The notes under the pieces were generated by a model. It had not been told where the DNA came from. It was given only the letters and a program-made list of their open reading frames with translations, and searched no databases. Shown here piece after piece: positions 35,265 to 44,580 of a stretch of DNA of 64,000 nucleotides (the stretch's first letter is position 1; the number at the start of each line of letters is the position of its first letter). Location: contig NZ_CP043499.1 in NCBI RefSeq assembly GCF_009498215.1, positions 1,376,001 to 1,440,000 on the forward strand, given 5' to 3'. The position numbers and the translations under genes were made by a program. The stretch comes from Rhizobium grahamii (GTDB taxonomy: Bacteria > Pseudomonadota > Alphaproteobacteria > Rhizobiales > Rhizobiaceae).

Positions 35265-36125
35265 TCATCGGGCATGGCCGGCTTTCGGGCGGGAGGCTTT
35301 GCCAACCACCTTCTCTTCCTCGCCGCTCAGGTTAACGACCGCCTTGATCGGCAGATGGTCGGAGGCAATGCGTGCCAAAGGCGTATCGTGCGCCTCGACG
35401 GTTGCTACCATACCCTTGCGATTTACCATGATCCGATCCAGCGCAAGAACGGGCAGACGTGCAGGAAAGCTTGGAACGGCGGCCGGTTGCGGTCCGAAGA
35501 TGGACTGAAACGTATGCAGCGACGACCGGTCGCCGAGGCGCCATTCGTTCAGGTCTCCGAGCAGAATGGTCGGCGTGTCGGATTTCTGTCCCATCAGTTC
35601 AACGAGAACCTTGGCCTGCCGCGCCCTGGAATGTCGAAGCAAGCCGAAATGGGCGGCAATGATGCGCAGCGCGCCGCCTGCCTCCAGTTCAAGCTCGGCG
35701 ACCAGCGCCCCGCGCGGCTCCAGGCCAGGCAAGTTGATCTGGTGGACGTCTCGCACGAGACCCTTCTTGAAGAGGACGACATTGCCATGCCAGCCATGGG
35801 CCTTGCTCATGCCGGTCACCGGGACCGGCAGCAGTCCGGTTTCCCTCTCCAGCCGGTTCAGATCGAGAATCCCGGTTCGCTCGCCGAAGCGCGTGTCCGC
35901 CTCCTGCAGCGCAATGACGTCGGCGTCGATCTCGTGGATTACGCGACTGGTTCGCTCGGGGTCAAAGCGCCGATCGTTGCCCACGCACTTGTGGACGTTA
36001 TAGGACGCAATGAGAGTGCCTTGCACCCGCGGCGCCTTTTCCGGATGCAGCGTATCCAGCCGTTTCTTGCGGTTTCGGATCGAGGCAAGAATGCTGGCGG
36101 GGAGGCTATCGTTGCGGGCATGCAT
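35265..36125 (-). CDS. Endonuclease/exonuclease/phosphatase-family protein
   Basis: A 286-residue protein of the EEP superfamily (DNase I / sphingomyelinase / inositol-phosphatase fold). Motifs are LIASYNVHKCVG (Asn), IALQEADTRFG (catalytic metal Glu), GWHGNVVLF, LLGDLNEW (D-x-N) and ASDHLPIKAVV (Asp-His). Such proteins hydrolyse phosphodiesters in nucleic acids, phospholipids or phosphoinositides. The start is uncertain: ATG 36125 is favoured; an in-frame TTG at 36233 would overlap the upstream cardiolipin-synthase gene by 20 bp. The close downstream position to a cardiolipin synthase is a recurrent rhizobial pairing as I recall, suggesting a role in lipid or membrane stress. Confidence 0.85.
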   Translation of the reverse strand: MHARNDSLPASILASIRNRKKRLDTLHPEKAPRVQGTLIASYNVHKCVGNDRRFDPERTSRVIHEIDADVIALQEADTRFGERTGILDLNRLERETGLLPVPVTGMSKAHGWHGNVVLFKKGLVRDVHQINLPGLEPRGALVAELELEAGGALRIIAAHFGLLRHSRARQAKVLVELMGQKSDTPTILLGDLNEWRLGDRSSLHTFQSIFGPQPAAVPSFPARLPVLALDRIMVNRKGMVATVEAHDTPLARIASDHLPIKAVVNLSGEEEKVVGKASRPKAGHAR

Positions 36126-36213
36126 TGCAGTGATGAGGTTCCGTTGAACAGGGGCACCTATGGCAGTATAGGCGCCCTGCCGAAACTTGCCATGTCCGAT
36201 CGCGGAAAAACTG

Positions 36214-37707
36214 TCACAGGTACGGTGATCCAAGCCACAAAATCTTATCCAGCAGCCGCACAGGAAACGGGCGGGATCGCAACCCGTTCAAGGTGACTGG
36301 TGACGCAGACTTGATCGCTTCGTCGATATGTTCGTCGATCTCATTGGCGAAGCCCTCATTGAGCACCTCCAGATCGATCTCGAAGTTCAGGCGCAGCGAC
36401 CGCGGATCGAGGTTAGAGGATCCGACGTAGGACCAGACCCCGTCTATGGACAGCAGCTTCGAATGGCTGAAGGCACCGCTCGCCCGCCAGATGCGGCAGT
36501 AATTGGCGACGATCTGGTCGAACTGAGCGGTCATCGCTCGATCGACCAGCACCAGGTTATTGACCTGCGGGACGACGATATCGACCTCCACACCGCGGCG
36601 CGCCGCCGTTGCCAGCGCGCTGATCAGTTCGCGATCCGGCAGGAAGTAGGGTGACATGATCCTGATCGATTTGCGCGCGACCGAAAAAGCCCCCATCAGC
36701 ATCTTGTGGTTTGTTTCGATGCTTCTGTCAGGTCCGGAGGCGACGGCGCGGATGAACACGGGATCGCCCACCGCCCGTTCTGGCGGCGCTATCCGCCACG
36801 CCTCAGTCGTCAGTTCCTCGCCGGTCGTGAAGCGCCAGTCTTCCGCGGCAACGTTGAAGATGTCCGCAACAACAGGCCCGGTCACCATGAAATGCGTGTC
36901 GCGCGCAAAACTGTCGCCCACGGTCTCCCGTGAGAAGCCTTCGCGAATGTTCATCCCACCCGTCAGCACGAGACCGCCGTCGACGACAAGTATCTTGCGG
37001 TGGGTGCGAAGGTTCGCATAGGGCAGCCGCAACCCCATGATGACGTTTCCGTTGAAGACCGCCACCTGCACGCCACCTTGATCGAGGTGGCCGAGAATGC
37101 TCGGCACCGAATAGCGCGCGCCCACCGCGTCGATCAACACGCGTACCTCGACGCCGCGCTTGGCCGCGGCAATCAAGGCGTCGGCAATGCGGAGCCCGAT
37201 CCGGTCACGGTCGAATATGTAGGTTTCCAGGAGGATGGAGCGCTGGGCGGTGTCGATCGCCGACTGCATGGCGTTGTAGCAGTCGTCGCCGGTTTCCAGC
37301 ATGTCGATGGTATTGCCGGTCGCGATCGGGTTGCGGGCAACGCGATCGCCGAGCGTCTGCAAGGCCGCGAACCGCCGGCCGAAGCCGCTGATGACGAGCT
37401 CGGCGTCCGCGTCGAAGCTCTCCAGTTCGTCCAGATCCGCCTCGGGTATCAGGGCGTCACGGCGCAGGCTGAGCGAGGCGCGACGAATACGATTTATACC
37501 GGCAATGGCATAGAAGACGGCGCCGACGATGGGCGACAGGAGAATGACCCCGACCCAGCCAAGTGCCGCGCGGACCTCCTCCTTGGTCATGGTGGCATGT
37601 ATTGCTGCCGCCGCGCCCATGGCAATCGAAAGAACGAATAATATATGCGGCCAGTAGGTCGATATCATATAAAACATGCGCGAAATATAGCGGCTATCGC
37701 TCGCCAT
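36214..37707 (-). CDS. Cardiolipin synthase / phospholipase D family
   Basis: A 497-residue membrane enzyme. The N-terminus has two hydrophobic helices of the PLDc_N type (PHILFVLSIAMGAAAAIHA, ALGWVGVILLSPIVGAVFYAIAGI). Two catalytic HKD motifs follow: H236-x-K238-x4-D243 (HRKILVVDGG, GGMN) and H415-x-K417-x4-D422 (HSKLLSIDG, GSSNLDPRS). This is the layout of bacterial cardiolipin synthases, which join phosphatidylglycerol with a second phospholipid; the family name is used without claiming the exact substrate. The ATG at 37707 has a poor ribosome site; M at 37674 is an alternative. It lies upstream of the EEP gene on the same strand, probably co-transcribed. Confidence 0.88.
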   Translation of the reverse strand: MASDSRYISRMFYMISTYWPHILFVLSIAMGAAAAIHATMTKEEVRAALGWVGVILLSPIVGAVFYAIAGINRIRRASLSLRRDALIPEADLDELESFDADAELVISGFGRRFAALQTLGDRVARNPIATGNTIDMLETGDDCYNAMQSAIDTAQRSILLETYIFDRDRIGLRIADALIAAAKRGVEVRVLIDAVGARYSVPSILGHLDQGGVQVAVFNGNVIMGLRLPYANLRTHRKILVVDGGLVLTGGMNIREGFSRETVGDSFARDTHFMVTGPVVADIFNVAAEDWRFTTGEELTTEAWRIAPPERAVGDPVFIRAVASGPDRSIETNHKMLMGAFSVARKSIRIMSPYFLPDRELISALATAARRGVEVDIVVPQVNNLVLVDRAMTAQFDQIVANYCRIWRASGAFSHSKLLSIDGVWSYVGSSNLDPRSLRLNFEIDLEVLNEGFANEIDEHIDEAIKSASPVTLNGLRSRPFPVRLLDKILWLGSPYL

Positions 37708-37829
37708 TCAATTGCATCAAAAGGACGGCTCCGGTTCAACCCGGGGACCGCACTCGAAACCCCTGATGTTGCGCCGCGCATATATTGCCGCAGTGCATCA
37801 AAAATAGCTTGAAAGAGGGTGATTCGTCT

Positions 37830-37854
37830 GGAACTCTGCCTTTAGTATCGCGTT
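37830..37854 (+). promoter_or_regulatory. EcfG/RpoE2-type promoter for the DUF2934 gene
   Basis: GGAAC (37830-37834), then exactly 16 bases, then CGTT (37851-37854), matching the alphaproteobacterial EcfG/RpoE2 general-stress promoter. It ends 32 bp upstream of the start codon of the DUF2934 gene. Confidence 0.8.
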
Positions 37855-37886
37855 AGACATTCGCATCCTTGGACGGGAGATCGGCG

Positions 37887-38150
37887 ATGACGGAAACTCA
37901 GGAAGAGTGGATCAAAAAGCGCGCCTATGCGCTTTGGGAAGAAGAAGGTCGCCAAAGCGGCCGGGATCACATCCATTGGGAACAGGCCAAGCGGGAACGC
38001 GCGGCGCTTGAAGGGTCGGCCGCCTCGGTCGACGGCAAAGAAGTAAAAAATCGCGCCAAGCGCGCAACCAGCGCACCCAAATCCAACGGCTCTGCCAAGG
38101 GTGTTCCGAAGACCGAAGCGAAGCGCGCTTCGGTTCGAAAGTCCGCCTGA
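37887..38150 (+). CDS. DUF2934 small basic protein
   Basis: An 87-residue cytoplasmic protein. Residues 1-40 form the DUF2934 domain (WIKKRAYALWEEEGRQSGRDHIHWEQA). The remainder is a Lys/Ala/Ser-rich tail of the kind seen on nucleic-acid-associated or intrinsically disordered stress proteins. The ATG at 37887 follows GGGAGA. The EcfG-type promoter directly upstream predicts induction in general stress. No function is known for the family. A hairpin at 38175 ends the transcript. Confidence 0.88.
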   Translation: MTETQEEWIKKRAYALWEEEGRQSGRDHIHWEQAKRERAALEGSAASVDGKEVKNRAKRATSAPKSNGSAKGVPKTEAKRASVRKSA

Positions 38151-38174
38151 CGCAGAAGATTTCTGTTCTGTTTC

Positions 38175-38197
38175 AAGGGCGCCTAGGGGCGCCCTTT
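38175..38197 (+). terminator. Terminator hairpin after the DUF2934 gene
   Basis: AAGGGCGCC (38175-38183) pairs with GGCGCCCTT (38188-38196) around a TAGG loop; the T stretch after it is short. Confidence 0.65.
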
Positions 38198-38302
38198 CCT
38201 ACCGCGTCACACGCCTGAAGCAATCGCTCTCTATCGTTGTGATCGGCGCGTTCATGACATGATTCCAACTCGCAGAAAATTCACCTCGGCTCGACCGCGG
38301 AT

Positions 38303-38327
38303 GGAACAAAAATCGGGCTCGAATGTT
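38303..38327 (+). promoter_or_regulatory. EcfG/RpoE2-type promoter for the small-peptide pair
   Basis: GGAAC (38303-38307), 16 bases, TGTT (38324-38327). The TT pair at the right distance is the most conserved part of the -10 element; the first base differs from CGTT. It lies 28 bp before the start of the 25-residue peptide gene. Confidence 0.65.
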
Positions 38328-38354
38328 TTCTGCGTGCATCGATGGAGGATCGTC

Positions 38355-38432
38355 ATGAACAGAAGCTATTTTGACGCCATTCTGGTTTCCCTGATTGTCG
38401 CAGGGTGCTACCTGTTCATCGCCCCTGTGTGA
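38355..38432 (+). CDS. 25-residue single-pass membrane peptide
   Basis: ATG at 38355 with GGAGGAT four to five bases upstream. The product MNRSYFDAILVSLIVAGCYL plus FIAPV is essentially one hydrophobic helix with a polar N-terminus. It is followed after six bases by a second small membrane-protein gene, and both sit behind an EcfG-like promoter, so they look like one stress-induced unit. No family is recognised; short single-helix proteins often regulate or stabilise larger membrane complexes. Confidence 0.62.
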   Translation: MNRSYFDAILVSLIVAGCYLFIAPV

Positions 38433-38438
38433 GATGTA

Positions 38439-38612
38439 ATGTACCTCGTGGTTTTCGCCGCAATCTCCTATCTCATCCTCGCCATGATCCTCGTGATCGC
38501 GGTCGACAACATGGTCGGCCTTTTCTTCCGGGAAACCAGCCAGATTTCGGCGCAGCGCCTGTCTACGCTCGCGCGTGTCATTGCCGTATCCCGCAAATAT
38601 TACCGCCGCTAG
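38439..38612 (+). CDS. 57-residue membrane protein, second gene of the small-peptide pair
   Basis: ATG at 38439, six bases after the first peptide's stop. The product has an N-terminal membrane helix (YLVVFAAISYLILAMILVIA) and a basic, amphipathic C-terminus (RLSTLARVIAVSRKYYRR). The short gap and the lack of a separate strong ribosome site suggest translational coupling. No relatives are recalled with confidence. Confidence 0.6.
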   Translation: MYLVVFAAISYLILAMILVIAVDNMVGLFFRETSQISAQRLSTLARVIAVSRKYYRR

Positions 38613-38638
38613 ATCGCGCCCTCGTCGTGCTGAGGCTC

Positions 38639-38663
38639 GGAACCTTTCGCGCACCTCATCATT
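38639..38663 (+). promoter_or_regulatory. EcfG/RpoE2-like promoter for the 104-residue protein
   Basis: GGAAC (38639-38643), 16 bases, CATT (38660-38663). The -35 is exact; the -10 differs from CGTT in one base but keeps TT. It is the third such element within 840 bp and sits 29 bp before the next start. Confidence 0.6.
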
Positions 38664-38692
38664 GACCTTCTTTCAAACGAAAGGAGATCGAC

Positions 38693-39007
38693 ATGCATAG
38701 AGGCGACAAATCCGCTTACACGGACAAGCAGAAACGAAAAGCCGAGCATATCGAGGAGGGCTACGAGGATCGGGGCGTTTCCACCAAGGAGGCCGAGCGC
38801 CGCGCCTGGGCGACGGTCAACAAGGAAAGCGGCGGCGGCAACAAGTCCGGATCCGGCAGAGGCAAGGCCGATACGCACGAGTCCTCCGAAAAGGGCGGGC
38901 GAAAAGGCGGGGCTGCGTCGGCAGCGCGTCCGGCAGCCGAGCGTTCCGCGTCCGCAAAGAAGGCAGCGGCCACGCGCAAGCGCAATGAGCAGCATACGCA
39001 TCATTGA
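38693..39007 (+). CDS. Small basic stress protein (annotated in rhizobia as 'plasmid stabilization protein')
   Basis: A 104-residue hydrophilic protein. Residues 5-45 (KSAYTDKQKRKAEHIEEGYEDRGVSTKEAERRAWATVNKESGGG) form a conserved helical module; the rest is Gly/Ser/Lys/Ala-rich and ends with three His. The ATG at 38693 follows AAAGGAGA. I recall homologues annotated as plasmid stabilization proteins, a name without functional backing. The EcfG-like promoter upstream suggests general-stress control. The composition suggests nucleic-acid association or a disordered protective role. Confidence 0.82.
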   Translation: MHRGDKSAYTDKQKRKAEHIEEGYEDRGVSTKEAERRAWATVNKESGGGNKSGSGRGKADTHESSEKGGRKGGAASAARPAAERSASAKKAAATRKRNEQHTHH

Positions 39008-39048
39008 TTGCGGGTGATAAGCGACCATGAGCATCGGGAGGGATATCG

Positions 39049-39780
39049 ATGGCCTACGAGCTGTATTATTGGGACGGCATCCAGGGGCGTGGCGAGTTCG
39101 TTCGTCTGGCGCTTGAAGAGGCCGGGGCCGAATATATCGACGTCGCCAGGCAATCGGGCCACGCCATGGGCACCGGCGCCATGCTGGAGCTTATGAAAAG
39201 CAAGCACGAGCCGCATATCCCGTTTGCGCCGCCCTTTCTGAAGGACGGCGACCTCATCGTATCGCACGTCGCCAATATTCTCTTTTACCTCGGTCCGAAG
39301 CTCGGTCTTGCGCCGCCGGACGAAAAGCTGCGCTATGTGGCCAACGGCTTGCAACTGACGATCACCGACCTTGTCGCCGAGGTGCACGACACACACCATC
39401 CGATCGCGACGTCGCTCTATTACGCGGACCAGAAGGACGAAGCGAAAGCCCGCTCCGCAGCCTTCATCAAGGAACGCATCCCGAAATTCCTTGGCTATTT
39501 CGAGCAGGTGCTGCAGCAGAACCCCGGCGGCCCCACCCATATTGTCGGCGATAAGCTTAGCCACGTTGATCTGTCGCTGTTTCAGGTGATCGAAGGTCTG
39601 CGCTATGCCTTTCCGAAAGCGATGAAGACCTACATGAGCAACTATCCGGGGCTAACGGCGCTGCGCGATACCGTCGGCAAGCGCCCGAACATCGCCGCCT
39701 ATCTGCGCTCTGATCGCCGCCTCGCCTTCAACGAGGACGGCATCTTCCGCCACTACCCGGAACTTGATCTCGCGCCATAG
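39049..39780 (+). CDS. Glutathione S-transferase family protein
   Basis: A 243-residue cytosolic GST. The N-terminal thioredoxin-like domain (YELYYWDGIQGRGEFVRLALEEAG, then PPFLKDGDLIVSHVANILFYLG) holds the glutathione site with Tyr near the start and the SHVANI cis-Pro/Ser turn. The C-terminal all-helical domain (100-240) includes GDKLSHVDLSLFQVIEGL, the N-capping box. It may conjugate electrophiles or act as a peroxidase. The ATG at 39049 is preceded by GGGAGGG. It follows the stress gene by 41 bp. Confidence 0.88.
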   Translation: MAYELYYWDGIQGRGEFVRLALEEAGAEYIDVARQSGHAMGTGAMLELMKSKHEPHIPFAPPFLKDGDLIVSHVANILFYLGPKLGLAPPDEKLRYVANGLQLTITDLVAEVHDTHHPIATSLYYADQKDEAKARSAAFIKERIPKFLGYFEQVLQQNPGGPTHIVGDKLSHVDLSLFQVIEGLRYAFPKAMKTYMSNYPGLTALRDTVGKRPNIAAYLRSDRRLAFNEDGIFRHYPELDLAP

Positions 39781-39873
39781 CGGATATCCATTGCCGCGTG
39801 TCGATGGTGACTGATAAGGTCCCGCCAACTCGCCCTTACCCATCCCAACACATTCCTGGAGGCTATCGCTGCC

Positions 39874-40668
39874 ATGGCAAATCTTGCTCAATTGCTCGCA
39901 TCCATCAAGATCCCGGATCTCGCCGGCAAGTCGGTGCTGATAACAGGCGCCTCGACCGGCATCGGAGCGGCGCTTGCCCGCGCCTTTGCCGCGCAGGAGA
40001 TGAAAGTCGGCATTCACTACAATGCGAGCCGGGAGCCTGCCGAGGCTTTAGCAGAAGAGATCCGCGCTGCCGGTGGCACCGTGCACCTCATTCACGGCGA
40101 CGTTTCGAAGGAGGGCGAGACGGAACGGGTGGTCGAGGAAACCGCCAGAACCTTCGGGCATCTCGACGGCCTGATCAACAACGCCGGCGGCATGCTCGGC
40201 CGCAAGCCGACCGCTGAATATACCGACGAGCATTACCTGAAGGTCATGGATTTGAATGCACGCTCGGTGCTCGCCGCGACGCGCGCGGCCCATCCATGGC
40301 TGAAGAAGCAGGGCGGCTTCATCATCAACACAACGTCGATTGCCGCGCGCAACGGCGGCGGCAATGGCGCGGTTCTTTATGCGGCATCAAAGGGCTTCGT
40401 CTCGACGATCACGCGCGGTCAGGCCAAGGAGTTCGTTCCGGATCGCATCCGCGTCAACGCGGTGGCGCCCGGGGTCATCGGCACCCCGTTCCACGAGCGC
40501 TACACCAACGACGAGCAGATGGAACTCCAGCGTAAATCCATCCCGATGGGCTTCGTCGGAACGCCGGAGGATTGTGTCGGCGCCTATCTCTTCCTTGCGT
40601 CTCCAACGCTATCAGGCTACGTCACCGGCCAGATCATCGAGGTCAATGGCGGCCAGTTGATGCCATAG
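39874..40668 (+). CDS. Short-chain dehydrogenase/reductase (classical)
   Basis: A 264-residue SDR with complete catalytic machinery: the cofactor loop ITGASTGIG, NNAGG, Ser in NTTSIAARN and the Tyr-Lys pair in YAASKGF, plus the PG turn (NAVAPGVIGTPF) and GYVTGQIIEVNGG. It probably uses NADP(H) for a keto/hydroxy substrate that cannot be named. The start is ATG 39874. It is convergent with pcaF, with a strong bidirectional terminator between them. Confidence 0.88.
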   Translation: MANLAQLLASIKIPDLAGKSVLITGASTGIGAALARAFAAQEMKVGIHYNASREPAEALAEEIRAAGGTVHLIHGDVSKEGETERVVEETARTFGHLDGLINNAGGMLGRKPTAEYTDEHYLKVMDLNARSVLAATRAAHPWLKKQGGFIINTTSIAARNGGGNGAVLYAASKGFVSTITRGQAKEFVPDRIRVNAVAPGVIGTPFHERYTNDEQMELQRKSIPMGFVGTPEDCVGAYLFLASPTLSGYVTGQIIEVNGGQLMP

Positions 40669-40687
40669 AGGCAAGCTTCTTTACGGG

Positions 40688-40717
40688 AAACGGCGCGGAT
40701 CATCTCCGCGCCGTTTT
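40688..40717. terminator. Bidirectional terminator between the SDR gene and pcaF
   Basis: AAACGGCGCGGA (40688-40699) pairs with TCCGCGCCGTTT (40705-40716) around TCATC; T residues follow on both strands. It serves the convergent SDR gene and pcaIJF. Confidence 0.85.
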
Positions 40718-40733
40718 CATTTGGCATTGCAAA

Positions 40734-41939
<1,206 letters not shown>

Positions 41940-41940
41940 T

Positions 41941-42723
41941 TCAAGCGGCCTCCTTGTTGCCCTGATGGGCCTTCTTCGTGCGCGCGTTGATGTCGCGCAG
42001 CGTCGCAAGCTCCGTTTCGGTCGGAGCCGGCGTTTCGATCACATGGTCGGCGAACTTGATCGCCCAACCGCAGTTTTCGACAATCTGCTCGCGGCTGACG
42101 CCATGATGGATCGAAACGACCGTCAGCTCCTTCGTGACGGGATCAGGCTCGAGGATGCAGAGATCGGTGATAACCCGCGTCGGCCCCTTCGTTTTCATGC
42201 CGAGGCGCTCGCGATGATTGCCGCCTTCGCCGTGGCCCATGGAGGTGATGAACGGCAGCTTTTCGACGAAGCCGCGCTTGGAGAGCGCCATGGTGATGAA
42301 GATCTGACCGCAATTGCTGGCAATCTCCGGTGCCCCGCCGCCACCCGGCAGACGAACCTTCGGATGATCGTAAGGACCGACGACAGTCGTGTTCAGATTG
42401 GCGAACTTGTCGATCTGGGCGCCACCGAGGAAGCCGGTGGTGATGCGGCCGCCCTGCAGCCAGTAGCGGAACATTTCCGGCACCGAGACGGTAAACAGAG
42501 CCGTGTCGCAAAGTTCACCGTCGCCGATCGAAAGCGGCAGCACATCGGGCTTCGTGCCGACAGTGCCGCTTTCATAGATCAGCGTAATGTCCGGCGCATG
42601 GGTGAGCCGCGCGACGTTGCAGGCCGCCGACGGCGCGCCGATGCCGACGAAGCAGACATCGTCGTTGGTCAGGGCGCGCGAGGCTGCGATGGTCATCATT
42701 TCTGTCGGGGTAAAATCGCTCAT
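41941..42723 (-). CDS. pcaJ: 3-oxoadipate CoA-transferase subunit B
   Basis: The beta subunit of the transferase that moves CoA from succinyl-CoA to beta-ketoadipate. It is 260 residues. It has the form LIYESGTVGTKP in place of the SENG motif of Pseudomonas PcaJ, plus VRLPGGGGAPEIASNCGQIF, so it belongs to the glutaconate-CoA-transferase-like branch common in rhizobia. The ATG at 42723 follows GAGGCTGAG; it overlaps nothing and lies ten bases after pcaI. Confidence 0.92.
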   Translation of the reverse strand: MSDFTPTEMMTIAASRALTNDDVCFVGIGAPSAACNVARLTHAPDITLIYESGTVGTKPDVLPLSIGDGELCDTALFTVSVPEMFRYWLQGGRITTGFLGGAQIDKFANLNTTVVGPYDHPKVRLPGGGGAPEIASNCGQIFITMALSKRGFVEKLPFITSMGHGEGGNHRERLGMKTKGPTRVITDLCILEPDPVTKELTVVSIHHGVSREQIVENCGWAIKFADHVIETPAPTETELATLRDINARTKKAHQGNKEAA

Positions 42724-42733
42724 CTCAGCCTCC

Positions 42734-43585
42734 TCACGCAGCCTGCTTCTTGGCATGCTTGGCGAAGTCTTCCGGCCCCGCATTCATGATGTTTTCGTCC
42801 ACCCACTTCAGGAAGCTGTCGCGATCACGGGCGATCTCGTCCCAGGCGATGTAGAAGGCATTCGAGCGCGGATAGTAACCCTGCGCATATGATGGGAATG
42901 CGCCGCCTGGAACCGCGGCCACCGCAGTCACGGCCCAGCTCGGAAGCACAACGGAATTCGGAGATGGCGGAGCGAGTTCGTCGACAATCTCCTCGACCGT
43001 GACGATCGACCGCTTGGCTGCAAGAACCGCCTCCTTCTGGACGCCGACAATGCCTTCCAGCAGCACGTTGCCCGTGCGATCGGCACGCAGCGCGTGAATG
43101 ATCGTGACATCCGGCCGAATGGCCGGAACGGCTGCCAGCACTTCCCCGGTGAAGGGACATGTCACCGACTTGATATTCGGGTTCACCTTCGGAAGATCGG
43201 CGCCGATGTAGCCGCGCAATGCCGCGAACGGCAGGTTGGCGGCGCCGGCCTCATAGGCGTTGGCCATGGCGGCATGGCTGTGTTCCTCGATCTCCAGCGG
43301 TCGAGGCCACTGGTTTTCCACGGCGTCACGGAAGCGATGCAACGAGCCGACACCGGGATTGCCGCCCCAGGAGAATTTCATGCCACGGGCGGCACCTACC
43401 CCGATCAGCTGATCGTAGAGGATATCCGGGGTCATGCGGATCAGGAAGAGATCCTTCTTGCCCTGACGGATCACTTCGTGACCGGCGGCATAAGGAATGA
43501 GATGGGTGAAGCCTTCCATGGCGACCGTGTCGCCATCTCTGACGTTTTCGGCGACGGCTTCCTTCAACGATACGATCTTCGCCAT
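42734..43585 (-). CDS. pcaI: 3-oxoadipate CoA-transferase subunit A
   Basis: The alpha subunit, 283 residues. It contains the glycine-rich SWGGNPGVGSLHRFRD and VTCPFTGEVLAAVPAIRPDVTIIHA segments typical of the rhizobial PcaI type. The ATG at 43585 follows GGGAGG. First gene of pcaI-pcaJ-pcaF. The 437-bp upstream region carries an inverted repeat likely to be the operator of the pathway regulator; no pcaR gene is adjacent. Confidence 0.93.
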   Translation of the reverse strand: MAKIVSLKEAVAENVRDGDTVAMEGFTHLIPYAAGHEVIRQGKKDLFLIRMTPDILYDQLIGVGAARGMKFSWGGNPGVGSLHRFRDAVENQWPRPLEIEEHSHAAMANAYEAGAANLPFAALRGYIGADLPKVNPNIKSVTCPFTGEVLAAVPAIRPDVTIIHALRADRTGNVLLEGIVGVQKEAVLAAKRSIVTVEEIVDELAPPSPNSVVLPSWAVTAVAAVPGGAFPSYAQGYYPRSNAFYIAWDEIARDRDSFLKWVDENIMNAGPEDFAKHAKKQAA

Positions 43586-43654
43586 ATGGCCTCCCGCAAT
43601 CTGCTGTCGAATGCGCGCCAATAAGCGCCTCCAGGGGCGTATCGTCAAATATTT

Positions 43655-43689
43655 TGTGCGTTATTTGATATTTGTTCTTATACCGCACA
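43655..43689 (-). promoter_or_regulatory. Inverted repeat upstream of pcaI
   Basis: TGTGCG (43655-43660) and CGCACA (43684-43689) form an inverted repeat with a 23-base AT-rich spacer, 70-105 bp upstream of the pcaI start. The AT-rich spacer could hold the promoter, with the repeat serving as operator. This is inferred from the pattern only. The 43586-44022 gap holds no gene. Confidence 0.35.
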
Positions 43690-44022
43690 CATCCTGTAGA
43701 TGTATGCGCTGCGGTTGGTTGGGTTGACAGCGAAATCTTCACCCGCAATGGGATTGCGCAAAAAGGCCCAACCAGTGAATGCAGTATGGGTAAGATGGAG
43801 AATTTCAATCTCCCGACAGACAGGAATGCCGCAGGGACCTTTGCATGGGGGTTCAAACATACCAGGCTCAACCTGGGCTCGACCACGGGCTGCGCTCTAT
43901 CTCCGAATACTCAACCAGAAGCTTGCGCTTTTGTGCGCTTTAGATCCCTTCACCATATCGTTTAAGTTGATATTGGTCTTTGCCGTTTATCGAAACCATT
44001 GGATTTGCCAATAGGAGTTACA

Positions 44023-44580
44023 ATGCCGTTTGCTAAGTTATTTATCTCTTCCGCTCTGGCCATTTGCATTGCAGCCGCTTCGGCCCCAGCTGCTGAAGAG
44101 AAAAAGCCGAGCAGGACTTTTGGCTCGACAGGAATTATCGCCGAAGCCGTAAGCGCTTCAGCGTCGAAAAAGGCCAGCAACCTCGTTGTAACCGTCGTGC
44201 TCACCAATACCTCCACAGTCGCTAAACAGCTCTACATTGCTGATGACCCGACCGTCGTAGATAACCGTGGCCACAGCTTTTCGGCGAATCGAAATATGAA
44301 CGGTGTGATTGGCGGACTGTACATCTGCGAGGACAACGCTCGCTGCCTCGACAGTCAGAAAACGCAGACGGAAAATAATGCTACAATCGTTGATCCCAAT
44401 ACCTCGGTCACATTGACGATTGCCTTCAACTATCCTGCGGGTGCAGATACCGAAGTTGGAGACGAGGTCTCCGTCGGTCTCCTGATCCACGTGCGAAGCG
44501 ATTCGGCGGAAGGCGATCCAGGCGCGAAGTGGAAAACAGTTTCCCTTGGCGTGCCGAACATCAGCCTGCGCGGTGCCTGA
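44023..44580 (+). CDS. Exported hypothetical protein, 185 aa
   Basis: I do not recognise the family. A signal peptide (MPFAKLFISSALAICIAAASAPAAEEK) is followed by a beta-rich mature chain with VVTVVLTNTSTVAKQLYIADDP and NTSVTLTIAFNYPAGA. This resembles an immunoglobulin-like or DUF4352-like extracellular domain. Two Cys in YICEDNARCLD may pair. The ATG at 44023 follows TAGGAG. Codon use is slightly more AT-rich than in the neighbours. It ends convergently, overlapping the next gene by 20 bases. Confidence 0.75.
   Translation: MPFAKLFISSALAICIAAASAPAAEEKKPSRTFGSTGIIAEAVSASASKKASNLVVTVVLTNTSTVAKQLYIADDPTVVDNRGHSFSANRNMNGVIGGLYICEDNARCLDSQKTQTENNATIVDPNTSVTLTIAFNYPAGADTEVGDEVSVGLLIHVRSDSAEGDPGAKWKTVSLGVPNISLRGA

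Noticed and set aside
38199..38654. A 151-codon open frame on the minus strand
   Set aside because: It is antisense to the two small membrane-protein genes, which have a ribosome site and promoter; the translation is low-complexity His/Asp/Glu-rich.
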